In this document: positions 9,445 to 17,261 of the stretch, piece by piece
Layout of the letters: the number at the start of each line of letters is the position of its first letter
Numbering within the stretch: position 1 is the stretch's first letter
Source of the DNA: Polynucleobacter sp. es-MAR-4
GTDB taxonomy: Bacteria > Pseudomonadota > Gammaproteobacteria > Burkholderiales > Burkholderiaceae
Direction: 5' to 3'
DNA: 64,000 nucleotides
Assembly: GCF_018882055.1 (NCBI RefSeq)
Contig: NZ_JACVPF010000001.1
Span: 992,001-1,056,000 of the forward strand
Program-made: the position numbers and the translations under genes
Notes under the pieces: generated by a model
Seen by the model: only the letters and a program-made list of their open reading frames with translations
Database searches by the model: none
Told to the model about the DNA's origin: nothing

Positions 9445-9981
9445 CTAGTCAGGACGCCCAGCCACTACCTTAGATACAACATCTGAGCTGAAGCCCTTGG
9501 AGGCCAAAAACCTGTACTGACGCGCGCGCTCCTTTTGCTCAGTTGCTAGCGCACCAAACTTGCGCATCCACAGCTCATGAGCGCGTTGATATTCAGTTTC
9601 TTTGAGGTTCTTAAGTAAGTCTGCCGTCTTTGAGCTGTCTACCCCAGCCTGAGCAAGCTCATCCTGTATTTTTCGTGTTCCAAACCGCTCACTGCGGCGC
9701 CGAACCAAAGCCTCCGCAAAGCGTTGGTCAGAAAGCCAACCGCGAGCCTCAAAATCATCCAAAACAGCTTCAATCTGGATAGCCAGAGGAATGACCGGAA
9801 TAATCTCCTCAGAATCCCCATCCGGGGACTTGAGTTTCAGCATCCTTGCTGCAGACTCTTCAAGCTTTGCTGCCAACCCCTTTCGGCTGTACTCCCGCAT
9901 GGATAAAAGGCGCAAAGCCCGAGCTTTGAGACTCGGGCTTTGTTTTTTGCTTTTCTTAGCGGCGCTACCTAATTCTGACAT
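9445..9981 (-). CDS. recX: RecA regulatory protein RecX
   Basis: Modulator that binds the RecA filament and limits its activity. The 178-residue, basic, helical protein has the RecX pattern of three-helix repeats: KARALRLLSMREYSRKGLAAKL, GWLSDQRFAEALVRRRSERFG and ASKGFSSDVVSKVV. It begins 7 nt after the recA stop codon and is expected to be made by read-through from the SOS-controlled recA promoter. The N-terminal extension of about 20 residues is low-complexity Ser/Lys. An insert around residues 50-65 separates the first and second repeat. Confidence 0.92.
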   Translation of the reverse strand: MSELGSAAKKSKKQSPSLKARALRLLSMREYSRKGLAAKLEESAARMLKLKSPDGDSEEIIPVIPLAIQIEAVLDDFEARGWLSDQRFAEALVRRRSERFGTRKIQDELAQAGVDSSKTADLLKNLKETEYQRAHELWMRKFGALATEQKERARQYRFLASKGFSSDVVSKVVAGRPD

Positions 9982-9988
9982 CGAAGAA

Positions 9989-11077
9989 TTACGCTTCCTC
10001 TTCTTCGCTCAAAACATCACTAACTACTGCTGTGCCAGCCTTCACGCCTAATTTAGCGCGAATCTTAGATTCAATATCTTGAGCGATAGCTGGGTTTTCT
10101 TTTAAGAACTCGCGCACATTGTCTTTTCCTTGGCCAATGCGATCGCCGTTGTAAGCGTACCAAGAGCCTGATTTTTCAACGATATCGGCTTCAACACCCA
10201 TATCGATAATTTCACCTTCTCGGGAAATTCCAGCACCGTACATGATGTCAAAGATCGCTTCGCGGAATGGTGGAGATACCTTGTTCTTTACCACCTTCAC
10301 ACGGGTCTCATTACCGACAACCTCATCGCCCTTCTTGATGCTACCGATACGACGGATATCTAAACGCATAGAGGCGTAGAACTTCAATGCATTACCACCA
10401 GTAGTTGTTTCAGGCGAACCGAACATCACGCCAATCTTCATACGAATCTGGTTAATAAAAATCACTGTTGTATTAGTACGCTTAATCGCGCCAGTCAACT
10501 TACGCAAGGCTTGACTCATCAAACGAGCTTGGAGGCCTGGCAATGAATCGCCCATATCACCCTCAATCTCTGCTCTTGGAACCAAAGCTGCTACTGAGTC
10601 AATAACGATTAAATCAATGGAGCCCGAGCGCACTAAAGCGTCGGCAATTTCCAAAGCTTGCTCACCAGTGTCTGGCTGAGAGATCAACAAATTATTTACG
10701 TCCACACCTAAGCGTGAGGCGTACTGAACATCCAACGCATGCTCAGCATCAATAAAGGCACAAGTTCCGCCAATCTTTTGCATCTCTGCAATTGCATGCA
10801 AAGTTAATGTTGTCTTACCTGAAGATTCTGGGCCGTAGATCTCGATCACACGTCCACGCGCTAAACCACCGACTCCAAGAGCAATGTCTAAGCCCAATGA
10901 ACCACTAGAAACCACCTGAATATCTTGATGAATCTCTGCATCGCCCAATCTCATGATTGAGCCCTTACCAAATTGCTTCTCAATTTGCGCCAAGGCTGCA
11001 GTAAGTGCCTTTTGCTTGTCTCCGCTCATGCCGTCAAATTCTGATGAGGCTGATTTTTTCTTATCATCCAAGGCCAT
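9989..11077 (-). CDS. recA: recombinase A
   Basis: ATP-dependent strand-exchange recombinase and co-protease for LexA. The Walker A motif GPESSGKTT is at residues 82-90. [18 protein letters not shown] (Walker B and linker), the L2-adjacent [14 protein letters not shown] stretch and the acidic C-terminal tail (LSEEEEA) are all present. Length 362 is usual. A near-perfect LexA operator lies 73 bp upstream of the ATG. It forms an operon with recX. Confidence 0.99.
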   Translation of the reverse strand: MALDDKKKSASSEFDGMSGDKQKALTAALAQIEKQFGKGSIMRLGDAEIHQDIQVVSSGSLGLDIALGVGGLARGRVIEIYGPESSGKTTLTLHAIAEMQKIGGTCAFIDAEHALDVQYASRLGVDVNNLLISQPDTGEQALEIADALVRSGSIDLIVIDSVAALVPRAEIEGDMGDSLPGLQARLMSQALRKLTGAIKRTNTTVIFINQIRMKIGVMFGSPETTTGGNALKFYASMRLDIRRIGSIKKGDEVVGNETRVKVVKNKVSPPFREAIFDIMYGAGISREGEIIDMGVEADIVEKSGSWYAYNGDRIGQGKDNVREFLKENPAIAQDIESKIRAKLGVKAGTAVVSDVLSEEEEA

Positions 11078-11149
11078 TTTTTAATTCCTTTTCGCTATGT
11101 ATTGGGCTATTTCCCGAAGTTTTTGTGCTTTTCAACAACTCAGAAGTTA

Positions 11150-11165
11150 CTGTATATAAAAACAG
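11150..11165. promoter_or_regulatory. LexA (SOS) box of recA
   Basis: CTGTATATAAAAACAG is a full CTGT-N8-ACAG LexA operator, and the flanking bases extend the symmetry (TA before it, TA after it). It overlaps a plausible recA promoter on the minus strand: TTGCAA at 11177-11172 and TATACA or TACAGT at the box itself, so LexA would block RNA polymerase directly. This implies the organism has a LexA of the enterobacterial CTGT-N8-ACAG specificity. Confidence 0.93.
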
Positions 11166-11195
11166 TAGTATTTGCAAGCGGCTTTTTAAAGGAAT

Positions 11196-11729
11196 TTACG
11201 GATTTTTTACTAGGTCATCCTTGATTGAGGTGCGATCCCAGTAGAAAAAGAGGGGAATAGCGATGCCCCAGGCTAGCCCAAGCAGGATCAACCCGCCAAT
11301 TTGACCATTTGTACCCCACGCCCCCGCGCCCATCCTGACTCCCGCCTCATAGGACATCGGACCAGTAATCGCGCCTAAAACAGCGCCCAAGAGGGGTCTA
11401 CTCCGCAACCAGGCTAAAGAACTATTAATGGTGCTGGCAACTAAGGCCCAAAGAGTCCACATCCATATCGGTGAGAGATGGGGGCTAGGCCAGGAGTTCT
11501 CAAAACTTAAAAAGCCCCAATTAGCAATAAGCGTATCGACCACAGCCCCAAATAGAGCTGCCTTCAGGAGCAGCCTTAGCTCCAAAATTGGTCGTGGCGC
11601 AAACCAAACATGAATTGCAAGGTAGAGCAAAGTAGCAATCACCGGCCAAAAGACCTGTTGATTGGCTGCTCCAATAACGCAGGCAAACCAACCAGCTTGG
11701 AAAAAGACGAAATTCCAAAATTTAGCCAT
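11196..11729 (-). CDS. DUF2878 family membrane protein
   Basis: A small integral membrane protein with five or six hydrophobic segments and the DUF2878-type beginning MAKFWNFVFFQAGWFACV. I place the start at the ATG at 11729 because family members begin at this point. The longer frame would need a GTG at 11768 that falls beside the tRNA end. From 11729 the protein is 177 residues. Function is unknown. It lies just upstream of recA on the same strand; the LexA box between them means recA has its own promoter. Confidence 0.75.
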   Translation of the reverse strand: MAKFWNFVFFQAGWFACVIGAANQQVFWPVIATLLYLAIHVWFAPRPILELRLLLKAALFGAVVDTLIANWGFLSFENSWPSPHLSPIWMWTLWALVASTINSSLAWLRSRPLLGAVLGAITGPMSYEAGVRMGAGAWGTNGQIGGLILLGLAWGIAIPLFFYWDRTSIKDDLVKNP

Positions 11730-11794
11730 CGATTGAACCCAAGCGAGATTACTTAAGAAAAAGGCCACTGCCGGTGGGCAATGGCCTCTTGATA

Positions 11795-11871
11795 TGGTGG
11801 CGAATCAGGGATTTGAACCCCGGACCTGCGGATTATGATTCCGTCGCTCTAACCAGCTGAGCTAATTCGCC
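11795..11871 (-). tRNA. tRNA-Met (anticodon CAT)
   Basis: A full cloverleaf can be drawn: acceptor GGCGAAT/ATTCGCC, D-arm GCTC/GAGC, anticodon stem with loop ATCATAA (anticodon CAT), T-arm CGGGG-TTCAAAT-CCCTG and an encoded CCA end; 77 nt with CCA. The top pair of the anticodon stem (A-C) is mismatched. It lacks initiator features (no C1-A72 type mismatch), so it is elongator Met, or tRNA-Ile2 whose CAT is modified to lysidine. I cannot separate the two by eye. Confidence 0.93.
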
Positions 11872-11926
11872 GAACTCGTAATTGTAAATGATCGGACGCC
11901 TTCTGTCTAAACCAAAAGGACTGGAA

Positions 11927-12337
11927 TTACTTAATCTGAAAGATGCTCACCGCCTCATCTCGGTTGTAACGGACAAAAACCTCAATTTTCTTAGCCAAAA
12001 AGAGCTTTTTCAGAACCTCGTCCTTGTTTTCAAAGATGATGGCTGTTTGCTCTGGAAAGCGAGAAAAGGGGTCGCTCATCACCTCAATAGGCTGTCCATC
12101 CACCTTAATCAGGCGAATGGTACGTTTATACAGACGGTCAGGCTGAATAAAGATTAGGCGCTTGACATACTTATCCAACACGAGCTTCTGCCCCTGTTCA
12201 TTGGTCTTGTAGTAATAAACCAGCTCATCCTTACCATTGGTGGTGACGTCCCGCTCCTCATCCCACTTGGCAAATGCAGTCGGGCTGGTAAGTACGCAAA
12301 GGATTGCCACCACCAGTAATCTATAAAGATGCATCAT
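11927..12337 (-). CDS. uncharacterised exported protein
   Basis: A 136-residue protein with a clear Sec signal peptide (MMHLYRLLVVAILCVLTSPTAFA, cleavage after AFA near residue 23) and a mature part of mixed beta/alpha character (DELVYYYKTNEQGQKLVLDKYVKRLIFIQPDRL). It has no cysteines in the mature part, no lipobox and no known motif. It is likely periplasmic. It stands alone between tRNA-Met and a divergent MOSC gene; the two possible start codons are adjacent ATGs at 12337 and 12334. I do not recognise the family. Confidence 0.7.
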   Translation of the reverse strand: MMHLYRLLVVAILCVLTSPTAFAKWDEERDVTTNGKDELVYYYKTNEQGQKLVLDKYVKRLIFIQPDRLYKRTIRLIKVDGQPIEVMSDPFSRFPEQTAIIFENKDEVLKKLFLAKKIEVFVRYNRDEAVSIFQIK

Positions 12338-12383
12338 TTACTTTCCGAGTTCAATCATTTCATCTTATCAGCCATCTGAGCCT

Positions 12384-12995
12384 ATGCGACTTCTCTCAAT
12401 CTCCTCCGGCAAAGTAATGCCACTCTTTGGATCTCATCACCCAAATTACTCAAAAGTAGCCTCAGCCATCAACAAGCAATCTATCAGCAATCTCACCTCC
12501 CCCACCTCCGTTGAAATTACAAGACTTGGTGTTGTAGGTGATGAGCAGGCAGACCCATCAGTGCATGGGGGAATAGAGAAAGCGATTTATGTCTACCCAA
12601 TGGAGCACTATGCTTTTTGGAGTGAGCTGCTTTCTCGCGAAACTAAAAGATCTGTTGATCTTCCACTGGGTGCTTTCGGGGAAAACTTCACCATTGAAGG
12701 CTTGCTGGAAACCGAGATATTTATTGGGGATCAAATGCAAATTGGTGATCTTCAATTTACCGTTGTCAAACTTCGTGAACCCTGCTTTAAGTTCAATGCC
12801 AAAATGCAATACAAAGGTGCAGCCAAAGCCATGTTGCAATCAGGCTTTAGTGGGTGGTATCTCCGCGTAAATCAAGTTGGCCTTCTCACAGCAGGAACCG
12901 CAATCAAAGTATTGCCAGGCCAAAGGCTGACATCCATCGCCGATCAGAATCAAGCCCTCTTTAATCGTGGTAATCAAAAAAATCTTTGGGACTAA
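12384..12995 (+). CDS. MOSC-domain protein (YiiM-like)
   Basis: A 203-residue MOSC (molybdenum cofactor sulfurase C-terminal) protein. Signatures are VVGDEQADPSVHGGIEKAIYVYP, the LPLGAFGENFTIEGL block and the conserved cysteine in REPCFKF (near 133). YiiM-type proteins bind Moco and reduce N-hydroxylated compounds, often with a partner reductase; the reaction here is inferred. It is divergent from the exported-protein gene by 46 bp and ends at a strong terminator shared with the MFS gene. Confidence 0.85.
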   Translation: MRLLSISSGKVMPLFGSHHPNYSKVASAINKQSISNLTSPTSVEITRLGVVGDEQADPSVHGGIEKAIYVYPMEHYAFWSELLSRETKRSVDLPLGAFGENFTIEGLLETEIFIGDQMQIGDLQFTVVKLREPCFKFNAKMQYKGAAKAMLQSGFSGWYLRVNQVGLLTAGTAIKVLPGQRLTSIADQNQALFNRGNQKNLWD

Positions 12996-13020
12996 CTCAG
13001 GGATCAACTTAAGCAATAAA

Positions 13021-13047
13021 AAACCCGACCACATAGTGGTCGGGTTT
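13021..13047. terminator. bidirectional intrinsic terminator
   Basis: Twelve-base-pair perfect stem AAACCCGACCAC / GTGGTCGGGTTT with a 3-nt loop ATA, followed by AGTTTTTT on the plus strand and preceded by A-rich sequence. It lies between the convergent MOSC and MFS genes and can serve both. Confidence 0.92.
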
Positions 13048-13073
13048 AGTTTTTTGAAACAGACTAGTAAAGC

Positions 13074-14744
13074 TTAGTCTTTTGCGTAGATATCCACGTC
13101 TTTGGTTTCTTTAACAAACAGTGTACCGATTACCAATGTCATCGCAGCGATGATGATTGGGTACCAGAGACCGTAGTAAATGTTACCGTTTTGCGCTACC
13201 AAGGCGAAGGAGATCGTTGGCAGCAAGCCACCGAACCAACCGTTACCAATATGGTATGGCAAGGACATAGATGTGTAACGAATGCGAGTTGGGAACATCT
13301 CAACTAACATCGCCGCGATTGGACCATAAACCATGGTTACCAAAATCACCAAGTACACCAACAAGAGCAATACAGCAACATAGTTAATGTCAGCTGGATT
13401 TGCTTTAGCTGGGTAGCCAGCAGCATTCAACGCTTCACGAATTTGCTTTTTGAACTCAGCATCTTTAGCTTTTGCATCAGCAGGTGCCAAGCCTTTTGCA
13501 GAGTAACCAGTGATTTCTGTATCACCAATCTTCACAACAGCCGTACCACCTGCAGGACCAGCAATAGTGCTGTAACTAGCAGAGTTAGAAGCCATCACTT
13601 GTTTTGCGATATCGCAAGAACTTGTGAACTTAGCTGTACCTGTTGGGTTGAACTGGAATGTACATTCGTTCAAATCAGCAGTAATCGTAGCTGGTGCATT
13701 TGCCATCGCTTTTTCTAACGCTGGGTTAGCAAAGTGTGTCAAAGCATTAAATACGGAAACTGGTGTATTTGGAATGTATGTAATAACAGCCAATAACAAG
13801 CCACCCATGATGATGACCTTACGGCCAATCTTGTCTGACAAGCTACCGAAGATCACAAAGAATGGTGTACCGATTACCAATGAAGCAGCAATCAATAAGT
13901 TTGCAGTCTTAGCATCTACCTTCAACACTTGTGTGAGGTAGAACAAAGCGTAGAACTGACCTGTGTACCAAACCACCGCTTGACCTGCAACCAGACCAAA
14001 CAATGCCAAGATAACAATCTTCAAGTTCTTCCATTGACCGAATGACTCTGTCAAAGGAGCTTTAGACAATTTGCCTTCATCTTTCATCTTCTTGAAAGCT
14101 GGGGATTCGTTCATTGACAAACGGATCCAAACAGAAATAGCTAACAAAGCGATAGAAAGGATGAATGGAACGCGCCAGCCCCAAACGTCAAAGTCTGGAC
14201 CAGTGAGTTCGCGTGTGAACAAAATCACTAACAAGGACAAGAACAAGCCAAGAGTAGCTGTTGTCTGAATCCAGGCTGTGTATGCACCACGACGACCGTG
14301 AGGAGCGTGCTCAGCAACATAAGTTGCAGCACCACCGTACTCACCACCCAAAGCCAAACCTTGAAGCATACGCAATGCGATCAAGATCACAGGAGCAGCA
14401 ACACCGATAGTGGCGTAGTTAGGCAGGATACCAACGATAAACGTAGCACCACCCATGATGAGGATCGTCACCAAGAAGGTGTATTTACGACCAATCAAAT
14501 CGCCTAAGCGACCGAATACCAGAGCGCCAAATGGGCGAACGATAAAACCGGCAGCAAACGCTAGCAAAGCGAAAATGAAGGCAGAGCCTGCATCTAAGCC
14601 TGAGAAGAATTGCTTGGCGATAACGGCAGCCAATGAACCGTAAAGATAAAAGTCATACCACTCAAAAACCGTACCTAAAGATGAAGCAAAAATAACTTTG
14701 CGTTCTTCAGCGGTCATTGGGGCTGCTTTAGTTGATGTTGACAT
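13074..14744 (-). CDS. MFS transporter, metabolite:H+ symporter (MHS) family, with periplasmic insert
   Basis: Twelve-helix major facilitator transporter. FEWYDFYLYGSLAAVI in TM1, GRLGDLIGRKYTF after TM2, LQGLALGGEYGGAATY in TM4 and SDKIGRKV between TM8 and TM9 are MHS-family marks (relatives carry citrate, alpha-ketoglutarate, proline/betaine or shikimate). It is 556 residues where relatives have about 430. The extra length is a hydrophilic insert of about 130 residues (about 325-455) between TM9 and TM10, on the periplasmic side, with two cysteines (361 and 377). Substrate unknown. It is divergent from the gamma-glutamyltransferase-like gene across a 221-bp region with symmetrical elements. 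Confidence 0.88.
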   Translation of the reverse strand: MSTSTKAAPMTAEERKVIFASSLGTVFEWYDFYLYGSLAAVIAKQFFSGLDAGSAFIFALLAFAAGFIVRPFGALVFGRLGDLIGRKYTFLVTILIMGGATFIVGILPNYATIGVAAPVILIALRMLQGLALGGEYGGAATYVAEHAPHGRRGAYTAWIQTTATLGLFLSLLVILFTRELTGPDFDVWGWRVPFILSIALLAISVWIRLSMNESPAFKKMKDEGKLSKAPLTESFGQWKNLKIVILALFGLVAGQAVVWYTGQFYALFYLTQVLKVDAKTANLLIAASLVIGTPFFVIFGSLSDKIGRKVIIMGGLLLAVITYIPNTPVSVFNALTHFANPALEKAMANAPATITADLNECTFQFNPTGTAKFTSSCDIAKQVMASNSASYSTIAGPAGGTAVVKIGDTEITGYSAKGLAPADAKAKDAEFKKQIREALNAAGYPAKANPADINYVAVLLLLVYLVILVTMVYGPIAAMLVEMFPTRIRYTSMSLPYHIGNGWFGGLLPTISFALVAQNGNIYYGLWYPIIIAAMTLVIGTLFVKETKDVDIYAKD

Positions 14745-14795
14745 CAGTAGCTCCTAACTATTTTTATTGAAATAAAAAACAACGGGTCGATTATG

Positions 14796-14813
14796 CTTTG
14801 AAAAAAATCAAAG
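14796..14813. promoter_or_regulatory. inverted repeat in the MFS / gamma-glutamyltransferase intergenic region
   Basis: CTTTGA-N6-TCAAAG is a perfect 6+6 inverted repeat 52 bp upstream of the MFS start codon. It also resembles a Crp/FNR-type site (TTGAA-N4-ATCAA). It is likely an operator for one of the two divergent genes; the regulator is unknown. Confidence 0.35.
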
Positions 14814-14826
14814 AAATCCACTAGTT

Positions 14827-14864
14827 AGGGTAATTCCCCATCAAATCGAATCGGGGTTTTCCCG
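14827..14864. promoter_or_regulatory. paired GGG-N4/5-CCC elements
   Basis: AGGGTAATTCCCC (14827-14839) and CGGGGTTTTCCCG (14852-14864) are two small palindromes about 25 bp apart centre to centre, and both are flanked by CTAGTT/AACTAG arms (14821 and 14876). They look like tandem operator half-sites for a regulator of the divergent MFS and gamma-glutamyltransferase-like genes. No regulator gene is adjacent. Confidence 0.35.
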
Positions 14865-14965
14865 AGAAAACCACAAACTAGAGGTGATAAAGCAACATTT
14901 ATTGGCCTAGCGTCTAATAGAAACATCGAGCAATAACAAACATTCATTATTTGGAACTAATAACC

Positions 14966-16564
14966 ATGCAACAAAAATGGGGTATTCGGGGGATGGCGGT
15001 AGCGCCACATTCACTAGCTTCTGAATCAGCTTTAGCTGTACTGCGTGAAGGCGGCAACGCCTTAGAGGCCATGATCGCTGCCGCAGCTACGATTGCAGTT
15101 GTTTACCCTCACATGAACTCCATAGGCGGTGACTCGTTTTGGGTAATCCACTCCCCTGGTAAAGCCATGGGCGGAATTGATGCCTGCGGTGCGGCTGCTG
15201 GTCTTGCAACGAAGCAGTGGTACGCCGAGCGTGGCATTACTTCCACTATTCCCTTCAGGGGCGCCGTTGCAGCCAATACGGTTGCCGGCACCATCTCTGG
15301 TTGGGGCGCGGCACAACAAATTTCAAAGCAAGGTTTGGGTGGAAGACTCCCTCTCTCCCGCTTATTGTCAGATGCGATTCACTACGCTGAAGCTGGGGTG
15401 CCAGTAACTTTTAGTCAGTCTAGCCTCACCGCCAAGAAGCGTTCTGAACTGATTGATATTCCCGGATTTGCAGAAACATTTCTAGTTAATGACAAAGCTC
15501 CTGAAGTGGGCAGCATCTTTAAGCAAGAGCTTCTTGCAAAAACCTTGCGCCAAATCTCTCGCAAAGGAACGGAGGATTATTACCGTGGTGATTTAGCCGA
15601 CCTTCTCGCTAAAGAACTTACAGATATCGGTAGCCCTCTCAGGGTATCTGACCTTCATCGCCATCAAGCGAAACTCATTGACCCGCTTGAACTCAAACAC
15701 AGCATGGGCAATGTGTACAACATGACCCCACCAACTCAAGGCGTGGTGTCTTTAATGATCATCGGCATCTTGGATCAACTCAATCTCAAGCGCTTCAAAG
15801 TCGATAGTGCTGAATACGTCCATCACTGTGTAGAAGCTACGAAGCAGGCCTTCATGGTCAGGGATAAATACGTGACTGACCCTGCGTATATGACTAAGCA
15901 TGCACAGTCATTTTTATCGCCTACCTTCTTAAAGAAGTTGGCTAAAAATATCGATCCTGAAAAAGCATTACCCTGGGGTCAAGGTAAAGGTCCCGCAGAT
16001 ACGATTTGGATGGGCGTGATTGATGGCAACGGAAATTGTGTTTCCTTTATTCAAAGTATTTATCACGAGTTTGGCGCTGGTATTGTGCTGCCCAAGTCTG
16101 GCGTGAACTGGCAGAACCGCGGATGCAGCTTCTCGCTTGACCCGAAAACACTGAATCACCTTGAGCCCTATCGCAAACCATTTCATACGCTGAACCCGGC
16201 GATGGCTTTATTTAAGGATGGGCGGTCAATGGTCTATGGCACCATGGGTGGGGATGGTCAACCTCAAACACAATGTGCAGTCTTCACTCGTACAGCGACG
16301 TATGGTCTCGATCCACAAGATGCAATTAGCCGTCCTCGATGGTTGCTTGGCAGAACCTGGGGCCAAACCAGTGATAGCTTGAAATTAGAGTCACGCTTTA
16401 GTCCATGGGTGGCAAAAGAGTTATATGCACTGGGACATGAAATTGAAATGCTCGATGCCTTTGATGAAACTGTTGGCCATGCCGGCTGCATTATTCGAGA
16501 TCCATCCGGCACACTGCATGGTGGCTGGGATCCTCGAAGCGATGGGGCTGTTAGCGCGTTTTAG
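14966..16564 (+). CDS. gamma-glutamyltransferase-like enzyme (YwrD-type)
   Basis: Ntn-hydrolase superfamily protein related to gamma-glutamyltransferase and to YwrD-type acylases. The expected autoprocessing Thr is Thr346 (ATG numbering) in GPADTIWMGVID, giving a large and a small subunit; the small subunit keeps the C-terminal signatures YGTMGGDGQPQTQ and HAGCIIRDPSGTLHGGWDPRSDG. No signal peptide is visible, so it is probably cytoplasmic, unlike classical periplasmic Ggt. I use the ATG at 14966, with GGAA 9 nt upstream, rather than TTG at 14951. Substrate could be glutathione, a gamma-glutamyl amide or an acyl amide. It overlaps the convergent TRIC gene by 14 nt. Confidence 0.87.
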   Translation: MQQKWGIRGMAVAPHSLASESALAVLREGGNALEAMIAAAATIAVVYPHMNSIGGDSFWVIHSPGKAMGGIDACGAAAGLATKQWYAERGITSTIPFRGAVAANTVAGTISGWGAAQQISKQGLGGRLPLSRLLSDAIHYAEAGVPVTFSQSSLTAKKRSELIDIPGFAETFLVNDKAPEVGSIFKQELLAKTLRQISRKGTEDYYRGDLADLLAKELTDIGSPLRVSDLHRHQAKLIDPLELKHSMGNVYNMTPPTQGVVSLMIIGILDQLNLKRFKVDSAEYVHHCVEATKQAFMVRDKYVTDPAYMTKHAQSFLSPTFLKKLAKNIDPEKALPWGQGKGPADTIWMGVIDGNGNCVSFIQSIYHEFGAGIVLPKSGVNWQNRGCSFSLDPKTLNHLEPYRKPFHTLNPAMALFKDGRSMVYGTMGGDGQPQTQCAVFTRTATYGLDPQDAISRPRWLLGRTWGQTSDSLKLESRFSPWVAKELYALGHEIEMLDAFDETVGHAGCIIRDPSGTLHGGWDPRSDGAVSAF

Positions 16565-17180
16565 TAATAAATAATTTGGGTACGCGCAGGTCCCAGTAAA
16601 TGGCAGCTGCGCGTAATCCAAAAATGGCGAGCATACAAATTACCGATCCCTCAAGGGTGTACTCGGGAGCGAAGTTCAAAATCAAGACATAGAAAAAGCA
16701 GCCAAGTGTCACGGGAATTGCATAAAGCTCGTGCGACATGAGCAAGGTTTTTCTACCGGCTAAGATGTCACGCAATAAGCCACCGCCAATAGCAGTGACT
16801 ACCCCCAAGAGTACTGGTGCAACCGGCAAACCAAACCCTAAATTCCAAACCTTATCGGCGCCCTGAATACCAAACAAGGCTGCGCCAAGACCATCGATAT
16901 AGAGCATCCAGCGATAAATCTGCGGTTGAGTAAAAAAAGATTCAGCCACAAAGGTGACGATGCACGCACCCAAAGCAACCCAAATATATATTTGTGCAAT
17001 CGACCAAAATGCAGGGACATCCAAAATGATGTCTCGCAGAGTTCCGCCTCCAATAGCGGTAATGACGCCCAATACCATTACGCCAAAAAGATCGACACCT
17101 CGATCGGCGATAGCTAGAACTCCCGTCACCGCAAAAGCGACCGTAGCAATAATGCCAATCCAGAAATTGATTTGATCCAT
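16551..17180 (-). CDS. TRIC/UPF0126-family cation channel-like membrane protein (YicG/YadS type)
   Basis: A 209-residue protein with about seven membrane segments arranged as two similar halves. Each half has the family repeat GGGTLRDIILD (about 44-54) and GGGLLRDILAGRK (about 132-144). These glycine motifs mark the UPF0126 / bacterial TRIC family, whose studied members are trimeric K+-conducting channels; physiological role in bacteria is unsettled. Its stop codon lies inside the last codons of the convergent gamma-glutamyltransferase-like gene. Confidence 0.87.
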   Translation of the reverse strand: MDQINFWIGIIATVAFAVTGVLAIADRGVDLFGVMVLGVITAIGGGTLRDIILDVPAFWSIAQIYIWVALGACIVTFVAESFFTQPQIYRWMLYIDGLGAALFGIQGADKVWNLGFGLPVAPVLLGVVTAIGGGLLRDILAGRKTLLMSHELYAIPVTLGCFFYVLILNFAPEYTLEGSVICMLAIFGLRAAAIYWDLRVPKLFITKTR

Positions 17181-17261
17181 AGGCTCTAGTCTAAATCACC
17201 GACATCAGCCAATCAATGAAGTCCTCAATATACTGAGGGTAATGCGATCAAGGAATCTTTC

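Noticed and set aside
9291..9473. A 60-codon plus-strand frame between sucC and recX
   Set aside because: No ribosome site, no recognisable protein, and it runs into recX on the opposite strand. Treated as non-coding promoter region of sucC.
11761..11785. Hairpin GGCCA...TGGCC beside the tRNA as part of a DUF2878 coding start
   Set aside because: It more likely relates to the tRNA 3' side; the family start lies downstream at 11729.
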